From Roseimaritima ulvae (GTDB lineage Bacteria; Planctomycetota; Planctomycetia; Pirellulales; Pirellulaceae): 64,000 nt of DNA. Shown piece after piece: positions 35,925 through 44,983 of this stretch. Both the position numbers and the translations under genes were made by a program. The DNA lies in assembly GCF_008065135.1 (NCBI RefSeq), contig NZ_CP042914.1:7855404-7919403 (forward strand), read 5' to 3'. The notes beneath the pieces are model-generated. The model searched no databases. It saw only the letters and a list, made by a program, of their open reading frames with translations, and was not told the origin of the DNA. Positions within the stretch are counted from its first letter, which is position 1; each line of letters starts with the position of its first letter.

Positions 35925-38900
35925 ATGTTTCAAGCTTGGCGTTTCACGTTTTTTCTATGCGTTGCCCTCCTGCCCCTCTCTGTGCGGGGACAATCGAGAA
36001 CTGAAATGTGGAAACAGGTGGATCAGGCGGTCTCCCAAGGACTGCCGAAAACGGCCATCGAACGCTTGCAGCCGATCATCAAACAAGCCGTCGAAGAAAA
36101 GGCCTACGCCGAAGCCGTCAAAGCGATCGGCATGCGGATCGCTCTGGAAGGCAACATCCAAGGCAACCAGCCGGCCGAAAAAGTCACCCGTATGGAAGCC
36201 GAAATCGCGGCGGCGCCCGAGCCCATGCGGCCGGTGATGCGGGCCGTGCTGGCCAATTGGTACTGGCACTACTTCCAACAAAACCGCTGGCGATTCATGC
36301 AGCGGACGCAAACCGCGGCCCCGCCCAGCGACGACTTTACCACCTGGGACCTACCGCGAATCCTGGACCACATCGACCAACAATTCCAAACCGTGTTGGC
36401 CGCCGCAGACGAATTGCAGCAGATTCCGGTCAGCCAGTACGACGCGCTGCTGGAAAAGGGCAATACGGACGACACCTACCGCCCCACTTTGTATGACGTC
36501 CTGGCCCATAACGCACTCGATTTCTACAGCGCCGGCGAACAAGCCGGTTCGCGCAAGCAGGGTTCCTTCGACCTCTCGGCCGATAGCCCCATCTTTGACG
36601 ACATGCAGTCCTTTATTGATTGGGAACCGGACACCCCGGACAGCGATTCGCGGCTGATCAAAGCCGTCCACATCTACCAAGACCTACTGCGATTCCACCA
36701 AGACGACAGCGATCCCACGGCTCGGCTGGACGTGGATCTGCTGCGTTTGAACTTTGGCAACAACGAAGCTTTTGGCGAAGACAAATCGGAGCGTTACATG
36801 GCCGCGCTCAGCCGCTTCGTCGACGCCCATCAAGACCACAAGATCTCCGCTCGTGCCCTGCATCACTGGGCGACCGTGCTGCAGCAACAGGACGATCTCG
36901 TCAAAGCTCACGAGAAAGCGTCGCTGGGTCTCAAACGCTTCCCCGACAGCGTCGGCGGTCGGCGCTGCTACAACTTGATCCAGCAAATCGAAGCTCGCGA
37001 AGTTCAAATCACCACCGAACGCATCTGGAACCAACCGGCTCCCACCGTCGACGTCAGCTACCGCAATGTCGACAAAGTTTATTTCCGACTGGTGAAGTAC
37101 GACTTTGAAAAATTTCTGCAGGGACCGTTTCGCTGGCAGCTGGAAGCCCTCGATCAAAATCAACGCAATCAGTTGTTGGCTCAAGACGCGGTCAAAACCT
37201 GGTCGTCCGACCTGCCGCCGACGCGGGACTATCAACGCAAAGTGGAATCCCTACCGGCTCCTCTGGACGTGCCCGCCGGATCCTACTTTTTGATTTCCAG
37301 CCACAACGCAGCTTTTAGCGACCAAGACAACCAGGTCAGCCTGACGCACGTCTGGGTCAGCAAATTGGCTTTGGTCACGCGGATCCGCAACAACCAAGGC
37401 ATCACCGAAGGCTTTGTTCTGGACGCCGCCAGCGGCAACCCGATCGCCGGCGCCCGCGTCGAAGCCTGGCAGCGAACTCGCAATAACCAGAAAAGCCCTC
37501 TACCGGCGACCAAGACCGACAAGACCGGTAAGTTCGTGTTCCGCCAAGCCACGCCGCGCGGCCTGATATTGCTGGCCACGCATCAAAATCAACAGCTCTC
37601 CTCGCTGAATTTCATCTCCACCTACGATCGCCAACAACGCCCACGGCGCGTCGAACAAACACGTTTCTTCACCGATCGAGCCATTTACCGGCCCGGCCAA
37701 ACGATCCGTTACAAAGGCATCTGCCTGGCGTTTGACCACGGCTCCGACGAATACGAAACGCTGGCGCAGCGCAAGTTGACGGTGATTCTTCGCGATGTCA
37801 ACGGCGAGGAGGTCAGTCGGCTCGAACACCGCACCAACGACTACGGCAGCTTCAACGGCAGCGTGACCGCCCCCCGCGGCCGCCTGACCGGAGCGATGAC
37901 GCTGCAGGTCGACGGCGCTCCTGCGGGATCCACCCGCGTTCGCGTGGAAGAATACAAGCGGCCCAAATTCCAAGTCACCGTCGATCCGCCCGAGGAACCA
38001 GCCAAGCTGGACGAGGAAGTGGTCGTACAAGGCAAAGCCACCGCTTACACCGGAGCTGCGATCGGCGGAGCTCAGGTGCAATACCGCGTGGTTCGCGAAG
38101 TCCGCTTTCCGCCTTGGTGGTACTGGCGTTGCTGGTGGATGCCGCCTGCACAAAACGGCCCCCAGGAAATCGCGCATGGCGTCGCCACCACCGGTCCGGA
38201 CGGCCGCTTCGAAGTCTCCTTCACGGCTCGCCCCGATGCTTCGGTGTCGCGAGAAAGCGAACCCACATTCCAGTTCAAAATTTACGCGGACGTGACCGAC
38301 CAAACCGGCGAAACCCGTACCGGCCAGCAGACCGTCAATGTCGGCTACACGGCTCTGAAGACTTCGCTGACCGCCGACGACTGGCAGACCAACGAACAAC
38401 CCGTCTCGATCGCCGTCCGCGCCACCACGCTCGATGGCGAAGGCCGGGCCACCGAAGGCACGCTGAAAGTCTACGCGTTGCAGCAACCCGAACGTGTCGC
38501 ACGCGGTGACCTTGCCGGTCGCCCCCGACTGCCGCGACCGGTCGCCGGCAATACCAGCGAACCGGCCGAGCCCGATCTGTCCAATCCCAACTCATGGGAA
38601 CTAGGAAAACTGGTCGCCGAACAAACGGTCAAAACCAATCCGGCCGGATCGGCCACCGCGGACGTGCAACTGGACGCCGGCATCTACCGGGCGATTTTTG
38701 ACACCAAGGACGCCTTTGGCGCCAACGTCACCGCGATGCTGCAGATCACCGTGCTGGACACGGCAGCCGACGCGTTGAACATCCGCATTCCCAATCTGTT
38801 CGCCGCCGAAACGACGACGCTGGAACCGGGCGACGAACTGCTCGCGGTGTGGGGCAGCGGATACGAACAAGCGCGGGCGTTTGTCGAAGTCGAACACAAG

Positions 38901-41891
38901 GGCCAGATCCTGCAAAGCTTCTGGACCGATCCCAGCGACACCCAGGTCACGATCCGCCAGAAAGTCGACGAATCGATGCGGGGCGGGTTTACCGTGCGGA
39001 CCACGATGGTGCGAGAGAACCGCGCCTACCTGGAAACGCGGCAGATCACCGTGCCGTGGTCCAACAAGCGTTTGACGATCGAATGGGAACACTTCGTTTC
39101 GAAATTAAAACCGGGTCAAGAGGACCAATGGACGGCCATCATCAGCGGTCCCGATGCCGAACCGGCCGCGGCCGAAATGGTCGCTACGCTGTACGACGCT
39201 TCGCTGGACGCCTATCAACCGCACCACTGGGCCGATTCGTTTGGTGTGTTTCGCCAGGATCATTCCAATCTGCGGAGCCAGTTTGAAAACAGCATCAAAC
39301 ACATGCAGCCGATCTACCATTCGTGGTCGCGCAGCCATCGCGATGGCTCGTTGACCTACCGCCACTTCCCGGCCAGCGTGATCGCTCAGGTTACCGGTTA
39401 CGGGTTTATGAATCGCAACCGCATGCTGCGCAAGGGCGGTGCCATTGCGGGCGCACCTATGGCCGAGATGGCCATGGACGCCGCCCCCGCGCCGATGGCA
39501 TCGGCGGCGTTGGGAGTTTCCGCGGACCGGGCGGAATCAGCGGACAAATTGGCCGCAGCGGCGGCCCCCGAGCCCGAACCCGACCTCTCCAACGTTTCCG
39601 CTCGCAAGAACCTGGAAGAGACCGCCTTCTTCTTCCCGCATCTGGTGTCGCGTGAAGATGGCAAGGTGGAACTGAAATTCACCATGCCCGAAGCGTTGAC
39701 CGAATGGAAATTCTTCGGCTTCGCCCACGACAAACAACTCCGCGGCGGACTGCTGTCCAGCAGCACCGTCACCGCCAAAGACCTGATGGTCGAACCCAAC
39801 CCACCGCGTTTTGTCCGCGAAGGTGACGAGTTGGAATTTACGGTTAAGGTCAGCAACCAATCGCCCACGATTCAAACCGGCAAGGTGCGACTGACCTTCC
39901 AAGACGCTCGCACCGGCGACTCGTCCGACGCCTTGATCGAAAACACCACGGGCGATCAGTCGTTCGAAATCCCTTCGGGTGAATCAAAAGCGCTGGCGTG
40001 GCGGATTCGCATCCCCGACGGACTGGGTTTCCAAACCTACAAAGCCGTCGGTTCGACCGGACGTTTGTCCGATGGCGAAGAGGGTTACCTGCCGGTGCTG
40101 TCGCGCAAAGTGATGGTCACCGAGTCGTTGCCGCTGCCGATTCGCGGAGAGCAAACCAAGCAGTTCGAATTCGAACGCTTGCTGAAATCCGCCCAGTCCG
40201 ACAGCCTGGAAAACAAACAGCTGACCGTGCAGATGGTTTCCAATCCATCTTGGTACGCGGTGATGGCCCTGCCTTACCTGATGGAGTATCCCCATCAGTG
40301 CAGCGAACAAACCTTCAACCGTTTGTATGCCAACACCCTGGCTCACAAGATCGCCACCTCCGATCCCAAGATCGATCGTGTCTTCCAGCAGTGGCGAGGC
40401 ACGCCGGCGCTCGATAGCCCGCTGGCACAAAACGAAGATCTCAAAAGCGTGATGTTGGAAGAAACGCCCTGGCTGCGCGACGCCAACAACGAAAGCCAAG
40501 CTCGCCGCAACGTGGGCATCCTGTTCGATCACAACCGTCTGCAAGACGAAACGGCTCGGGCTCAGCAAGAACTGGTCCAGATGCAACTGGATGACGGCAT
40601 GTGGCCCTGGTTCCCCGGTGGCCGCAAGAATGAGTACATCACGCTGTACATCACCACGGGTTACGGACGCCTGCGACACCTGGGCGTGCCCGTGGATGTC
40701 GCTCCGGCAGTCAAGTCGCTGAACGGCCTGGACCAATGGATGACCGAGCGGTATCAGCGGATTTCTAATCGCGAGAAAAACCATCTGTCGCCCACGATCG
40801 CCCTGTACCTTTACGGTCGCAGCTTCTTCATGGACGACCACGCGATTGCCGACCAGCACCGCGAAGCGTTCGAGTACTGGCAAAAACAAGCTCGCGTGCA
40901 TTGGCTGAAACTGGCTAACCGTCAGTCGCAGGGCCACTTGGCACTCGCGCTCAAACGCTTGGGCGATCGCCAAACCCCCGCCAAGATCATGGCCTCGATC
41001 AAAGAACGTTCGGTCAGCGATGAAGAGCTGGGTATGTTCTGGCGTGATCAAGAATTGTCGTGGTGGTGGTTCCGAGCGCCGATCGAATCGCAAGCCGTGA
41101 TGATCGAAGCTTTCGACGAAGTCATGGGCGACCAACAAGCCGTGGAGGACTGCAAAGTCTGGCTGTTGAAGCAAAAGCAGACGCAGGACTGGAAGACCAC
41201 CAAAGCCACCGCGGATGCCGTCTACGCACTGTTGCTTCGTGGCACCAACCAACTGGCCTCCGACGTGTTGGTCGAAGTCAAGCTGGGTTCCAAGACGATC
41301 GAACCTAAAGACGTGCAAGCCGGCACCGGCTTTTATGAACAGCGATTCTACGGCGGCGACATCAAGCCTCAACAGGGCAAGATCACGGTCCGCAAGTTGG
41401 ACGAAGGCGTGGCCTGGGGCAGCGTGCACTGGCAGTACATGGAAGACATGACCAAGGTGACCGCGTATGAAGGCACACCGCTGAAGCTGACCAAAAAGCT
41501 GTTCGTGAAAAAGAACACCGCCGACGGACCGACACTGACGGCCGTCGACGGACCGGTTGCGGTGGGTGATAAATTGGTGGTGCGAGTGGTGCTGCGAAGC
41601 GACCGCGACATGGAGTACCTGCACTTGAAGGACTATCGCGGCAGCGGCACCGAACCGGTGAACGTGCTGTCACGGTATCAGTACCAAGACGGTTTGGCGT
41701 ACTACGAATCGACGCGGGACACGGCCAGTCATTTTTTCATCGACTACCTGCCCAAGGGCACGTACGTGTTCGAATATTCGACGCGAGTACAATTGCGAGG
41801 CGAGTACCAAACCGGGTTCGCCACGATCCAGTGCATGTACGCACCGGAGTTCAACAGCCACTCGGAAAGTCTGCAGCTGCAGGTCGAGTAG
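35925..41891 (+). CDS. Alpha-2-macroglobulin family protein with thioester
   Basis: 1988 residues from ATG at 35925, which starts a signal peptide (MFQAWRFTFFLCVALLPLSV); the frame is open 87 codons further upstream but only through repeat DNA. An N-terminal helical part of about 350 residues precedes the macroglobulin domains (YRPGQTIRYKGI near 587). The A2M core begins near 1220 (EETAFFFPHLVSREDGKVEL). The thioester motif YPHQCSEQTFNR has Cys1459 and Gln in CXEQ, followed by the helical thioester domain. The C-terminal beta domain ends YLPKGTYVFEYSTRVQLRGE. Such proteins are thought to trap proteases in the periplasm. No PBP1C gene, the usual partner, is adjacent. Confidence 0.9.
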   Translation: MFQAWRFTFFLCVALLPLSVRGQSRTEMWKQVDQAVSQGLPKTAIERLQPIIKQAVEEKAYAEAVKAIGMRIALEGNIQGNQPAEKVTRMEAEIAAAPEPMRPVMRAVLANWYWHYFQQNRWRFMQRTQTAAPPSDDFTTWDLPRILDHIDQQFQTVLAAADELQQIPVSQYDALLEKGNTDDTYRPTLYDVLAHNALDFYSAGEQAGSRKQGSFDLSADSPIFDDMQSFIDWEPDTPDSDSRLIKAVHIYQDLLRFHQDDSDPTARLDVDLLRLNFGNNEAFGEDKSERYMAALSRFVDAHQDHKISARALHHWATVLQQQDDLVKAHEKASLGLKRFPDSVGGRRCYNLIQQIEAREVQITTERIWNQPAPTVDVSYRNVDKVYFRLVKYDFEKFLQGPFRWQLEALDQNQRNQLLAQDAVKTWSSDLPPTRDYQRKVESLPAPLDVPAGSYFLISSHNAAFSDQDNQVSLTHVWVSKLALVTRIRNNQGITEGFVLDAASGNPIAGARVEAWQRTRNNQKSPLPATKTDKTGKFVFRQATPRGLILLATHQNQQLSSLNFISTYDRQQRPRRVEQTRFFTDRAIYRPGQTIRYKGICLAFDHGSDEYETLAQRKLTVILRDVNGEEVSRLEHRTNDYGSFNGSVTAPRGRLTGAMTLQVDGAPAGSTRVRVEEYKRPKFQVTVDPPEEPAKLDEEVVVQGKATAYTGAAIGGAQVQYRVVREVRFPPWWYWRCWWMPPAQNGPQEIAHGVATTGPDGRFEVSFTARPDASVSRESEPTFQFKIYADVTDQTGETRTGQQTVNVGYTALKTSLTADDWQTNEQPVSIAVRATTLDGEGRATEGTLKVYALQQPERVARGDLAGRPRLPRPVAGNTSEPAEPDLSNPNSWELGKLVAEQTVKTNPAGSATADVQLDAGIYRAIFDTKDAFGANVTAMLQITVLDTAADALNIRIPNLFAAETTTLEPGDELLAVWGSGYEQARAFVEVEHKGQILQSFWTDPSDTQVTIRQKVDESMRGGFTVRTTMVRENRAYLETRQITVPWSNKRLTIEWEHFVSKLKPGQEDQWTAIISGPDAEPAAAEMVATLYDASLDAYQPHHWADSFGVFRQDHSNLRSQFENSIKHMQPIYHSWSRSHRDGSLTYRHFPASVIAQVTGYGFMNRNRMLRKGGAIAGAPMAEMAMDAAPAPMASAALGVSADRAESADKLAAAAAPEPEPDLSNVSARKNLEETAFFFPHLVSREDGKVELKFTMPEALTEWKFFGFAHDKQLRGGLLSSSTVTAKDLMVEPNPPRFVREGDELEFTVKVSNQSPTIQTGKVRLTFQDARTGDSSDALIENTTGDQSFEIPSGESKALAWRIRIPDGLGFQTYKAVGSTGRLSDGEEGYLPVLSRKVMVTESLPLPIRGEQTKQFEFERLLKSAQSDSLENKQLTVQMVSNPSWYAVMALPYLMEYPHQCSEQTFNRLYANTLAHKIATSDPKIDRVFQQWRGTPALDSPLAQNEDLKSVMLEETPWLRDANNESQARRNVGILFDHNRLQDETARAQQELVQMQLDDGMWPWFPGGRKNEYITLYITTGYGRLRHLGVPVDVAPAVKSLNGLDQWMTERYQRISNREKNHLSPTIALYLYGRSFFMDDHAIADQHREAFEYWQKQARVHWLKLANRQSQGHLALALKRLGDRQTPAKIMASIKERSVSDEELGMFWRDQELSWWWFRAPIESQAVMIEAFDEVMGDQQAVEDCKVWLLKQKQTQDWKTTKATADAVYALLLRGTNQLASDVLVEVKLGSKTIEPKDVQAGTGFYEQRFYGGDIKPQQGKITVRKLDEGVAWGSVHWQYMEDMTKVTAYEGTPLKLTKKLFVKKNTADGPTLTAVDGPVAVGDKLVVRVVLRSDRDMEYLHLKDYRGSGTEPVNVLSRYQYQDGLAYYESTRDTASHFFIDYLPKGTYVFEYSTRVQLRGEYQTGFATIQCMYAPEFNSHSESLQLQVE

Positions 41892-41930
41892 CGGCCTAAG
41901 CGGAACGCTGCGGGCCGCGGATGCGAGCAA

Positions 41931-42352
41931 TCGTTTAACCCGCAGCCGCAGGCGCCGGCGAGCGGCACCACAACGCCCCGGCGCCAAACCAACCGTCCAG
42001 CGGCACCGTCCAGAGTTTTGACAGCTTCGATCTGGGACCCCGCCGGGGTCCACGACACCTGACGGCTCGGCATTCCGGCGGTGGTCGCTGCGCTCGACCG
42101 CCGGCTATTTTCCGTAACCGCTCCGCGGTAGCGCCCCATCCCGGAGGGATACCAGCCAATAGCCGGTGGTCAGCGCAGCGCCACCACCGGATCCCACGAG
42201 CAACCCGCCCGCCGATCCCGAAGGGGATCGCACCGATAACGTAGCGCCGCGCCGGAAACACAGGTCGCGAAAACGCCGGCGCCTACGAAGCTTGCTGGCT
42301 TGGTCGCACGGCTCCCAAGCCAGCAAGCTTCTCCGGCTACGGGTTAAACGAC
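41931..42352. repeat. 420-bp inverted-end repeat element, copy A
   Basis: The element begins TCGTTTAACCCGCAGCCGCA and ends CGGCTACGGGTTAAACGA, i.e. inverted ends with one mismatch. Inside it has a rhombus of dyads: GGCGGTGGTCGCTGCGCTCG, GGTGGTCAGCGCAGCGCCAC and a perfect 17-bp stem GAAGCTTGCTGGCTTGG / CCAAGCCAGCAAGCTTC with an 11-base loop at 42287-42331. Copy B at 44515-44934 is nearly the same in the same orientation. No credible gene lies inside. Confidence 0.88.
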
Positions 42353-42414
42353 GTAACCGCCTAACATTTTTCTAATTTTTCGCGCGCCACATCTTCCTTC
42401 CGTTGCACTACAAC

Positions 42415-42421
42415 AGAAGGA
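42415..42421 (+). promoter_or_regulatory. Ribosome binding site deciding the sigma-factor start
   Basis: AGAAGGA stands 6 bases before the ATG at 42428 but directly abuts the ATG at 42422, so the second ATG is the better start. Confidence 0.6.
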
Positions 42422-42427
42422 ATGGAC

Positions 42428-44509
42428 ATGAAAGCACGCGAAAGCCCAACGAAACCAAGTAAAACGCTCAGGCGATCCGATTCGGAATTGCTCGAAGGCT
42501 GGGCGGTGGACTGCGAGGAAGCTGCCTTGGCTCTACTGGTCGAACGCTACTCGCCGTTGGTGCTGGGCGTTTGCCGGCGTCAATGCCGTGACATTCACGA
42601 TGTCGAAGATGCCTTTCAAGCCACGTTCTTGTCGTTGGCTCGCGACGCCGGACGGATTCGCAACGGTGCTGCCCTGCCCGGTTGGCTGCAGCGGGTTGCC
42701 TATCGCGTGGCCTGTCGAGCTCGGCAACGCAAATTGCGGGACGAACCGTTGCTCGACGATCCACCGGACCCCGTCAATCCGTTAACTCAGGTTGCTCGGC
42801 GTCACGAACTACGGATCCTCGACGAAGAACTGGCCGCACTGCCAGAACGGTACCGAGCCGTCGTGGTGATGCACCTGCTGGAGGGCCGCACGCATGCTCA
42901 AGTGGCGCATCAGCTGGGCACGACCACCGCAGCCGTTCGCGGCTGTCTGCAACGCGGCAAGGATCGGCTGAAACGGCGGTTGCGAGGTCGTGGCGTGGTC
43001 CCGGGAGCCGTGGTGATCGCGCTGGCCGCTTGGCCAACCGACACGGCTTTGGCCGCAAGCTTGGGCCAGCAATTCGTAGCGGCTAACATCGCCAACGGTC
43101 CTGAATTATCCCCCGATGGCACGCTTCCTGACACCTCTTCTCTAGAACCTCTTCTCGAACTCGGGAGCCACACCAAGATGTCGCTTACTTCTGTATTTAC
43201 GGGTATTTCGGCCGTCGCCGTGCTGTTGTTGGTATTGAGCGGTACGCCGATGTTTAACCAAGACAGTGACGGCATCGCGACCACAGTCGCCGCCGCTCAG
43301 GATGCGAATCGTCCGCCTGCCACCATCGAATTGCCGCCGGCTTCGCCAGCCGAAGCTCTGGGCCAAACCGATGCTGCCGATGCTGCGGCAAACGATTCAC
43401 CGGAACAAGCTTCCGAGCCGCCTCGAGCCGGCGGCGGCATGGGAGGCATGGGAGGCATGGGAGGCATGGGAGGCATGGGAGGCATGATGGGAGGTATGGG
43501 TGGCGGCATGGGAATGATGGGCACGCCACCGCCTCCACCCGTTCCCGCCCGGCAACGACCGACATCTGAAGTTGCTAAACGCGTTTTCGCGGCCTTGGAT
43601 ACGACCTTCGAGCTGCCTGCCGAAGTCTCTCTGACGGATCTGCCCGAAACCTTAATGAACGTTGCCGAAGTCCCTGTCTTGATCGAACCCCGCAGTTTGA
43701 AAATGGCGCAGGTTGAGGACTCGGCAACCCTCCGTTTACCCGGTCATCAAGTTCCGCTGCGAACCTCGCTGCGAACGGCTTTGCAACGGTTGAACTTAAA
43801 AGCCGTGGTGGAAAACGATGGCCTGGCGATCGTGCCCGACATGGGGGCGCTGGCGCGGAGCAACATTGGCACGTCGAACTGGATTAATATCAATGACAAG
43901 GTCGCCTCCCACTTGTTGGCTACCTTAGCCGAGGAGACAACGCTCGAAGTGGACGAAACTCCGCTGGTTGAAGTGCTCGCTCTGCTGAGTGAACAACACA
44001 ACGTTCCGATTAAGCTCCATGTCCTCGGGTTAGAAGAAATCGGCCTTTCCGGTGACGTCCCTGTCTATCGGATGAGTGTTTCGGGGGTCACGCTTCGTTC
44101 AGCGTTGGACACAATACTGCGTGAACTGGATCTGCGTCTGACCATTCGCGACGAAGCCTTATTGATAACTACGCAACAATCCGCCGAAACGAATCTACTG
44201 ACTCGTATTTATTGGATGGATGCCACCGGGATATCCAATGAATTTGCGTCCATCATGGGAATTATCGAGACGACGATGGAACCCGACACATGGGAGGCCT
44301 TGGGTGGCCCCAGCACGATGGCGCCGCTGGTACTGAAGGAACGAGCCGGATTGACGGTTAGCGCCACGCTGGACGTGCATCTTCAAATCGAAGCGTTGTT
44401 CCAAGTGATGCGGGAAAACCATTTTGGTTCGGACACCGAGTTCTCGGTCGACGTGCCGGAAGCAGATAGCAAAGAAAGTCCCGGTGCGATGAGCGGCGGG
44501 ATGATGTAG
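42428..44509 (+). CDS. ECF sigma factor fused to a membrane segment and secretin-like domains
   Basis: About 693 residues. Sigma region 2 (about 23-100, VERYSPLVLGVCRRQCRDIH then DVEDAFQATFLSLAR) and region 4 (about 130-187, LPERYRAVVVMHLLEGRTHA then AVRGCLQRGKDRLKRRL) are complete. A second hydrophobic stretch VVIALAAWPTDTAL is followed by a membrane helix near 257-273 (ISAVAVLLLVLSGT). An acidic linker, a Gly-Met run (GGMGGMGGMGGMGG, about 335-365) and two tandem STN/secretin-N-like modules follow (FELPAEVSLTDLPETLMNVA and TLEVDETPLVEVLALLSEQH). Inferred: a membrane-tethered sigma factor sensing envelope state through its own outer domain. It is bracketed by the 420-bp repeats. Confidence 0.8.
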   Translation: MKARESPTKPSKTLRRSDSELLEGWAVDCEEAALALLVERYSPLVLGVCRRQCRDIHDVEDAFQATFLSLARDAGRIRNGAALPGWLQRVAYRVACRARQRKLRDEPLLDDPPDPVNPLTQVARRHELRILDEELAALPERYRAVVVMHLLEGRTHAQVAHQLGTTTAAVRGCLQRGKDRLKRRLRGRGVVPGAVVIALAAWPTDTALAASLGQQFVAANIANGPELSPDGTLPDTSSLEPLLELGSHTKMSLTSVFTGISAVAVLLLVLSGTPMFNQDSDGIATTVAAAQDANRPPATIELPPASPAEALGQTDAADAAANDSPEQASEPPRAGGGMGGMGGMGGMGGMGGMMGGMGGGMGMMGTPPPPPVPARQRPTSEVAKRVFAALDTTFELPAEVSLTDLPETLMNVAEVPVLIEPRSLKMAQVEDSATLRLPGHQVPLRTSLRTALQRLNLKAVVENDGLAIVPDMGALARSNIGTSNWININDKVASHLLATLAEETTLEVDETPLVEVLALLSEQHNVPIKLHVLGLEEIGLSGDVPVYRMSVSGVTLRSALDTILRELDLRLTIRDEALLITTQQSAETNLLTRIYWMDATGISNEFASIMGIIETTMEPDTWEALGGPSTMAPLVLKERAGLTVSATLDVHLQIEALFQVMRENHFGSDTEFSVDVPEADSKESPGAMSGGMM

Positions 44510-44514
44510 AGCAA

Positions 44515-44934
44515 TCGTTTAACCCGTAGCCGCAGGCGCCGGCGAGCGACACCATAACGCCCCCGCGCCAAACCAACCGCCCAGCGGCACCGTCCAGAGT
44601 TTTGGCAGCTTCGATCTGGGACCCCGCCGGGGTCCACGACACCTGACGGCTCGGCATTCCGGCGGTGGTCGCTGCGCTCGACCGCCGGCTATTTTCCCTA
44701 ACCGCTCCGCGGTAGCGCCCCATCCCGGAGGGATACCAGCCAATAGCCGGTGGTCAGCGCAGCGCCACCACCGGATCCCACGAGCAACCCGCCCGCCGAT
44801 CCCGAAGGGATCGCAGCGAATACGCAGCGCCGCGGCGGAGACACAGGCAGCAAAAACGCCGGCGCCTACGAAGCTTGCTGGCTTGGTCGCACGACTCCCA
44901 AGCCAGCAAGCTTCTCCGGCTACGGGTTAAACGA
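44515..44934. repeat. 420-bp inverted-end repeat element, copy B
   Basis: It starts TCGTTTAACCCGTAGCCGCA five bases after the stop of the sigma-factor gene and ends CGGCTACGGGTTAAACGA. It matches copy A along almost its whole length, including the 17-bp stem (44870-44914), and is preceded by the same GAGCAA. The two copies are direct repeats about 2.6 kb apart. Confidence 0.88.
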
Positions 44935-44983
44935 CGTAGCCGCACAGCCGCGATAGCCGGCGCAGTCTGCGCTATCACTCAGC

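Noticed and set aside
39984-41624. 546-codon open frame opposite the alpha-2-macroglobulin gene
   Set aside because: It lies wholly within a well-supported gene and shows no recognisable domain; typical antisense frame of GC-rich DNA.
42166-42375. Short open frame within the 420-bp repeat (similar one in copy B)
   Set aside because: The two copies differ at the ends of the frame and the product is a basic low-complexity peptide; the stretch is dominated by DNA dyads.
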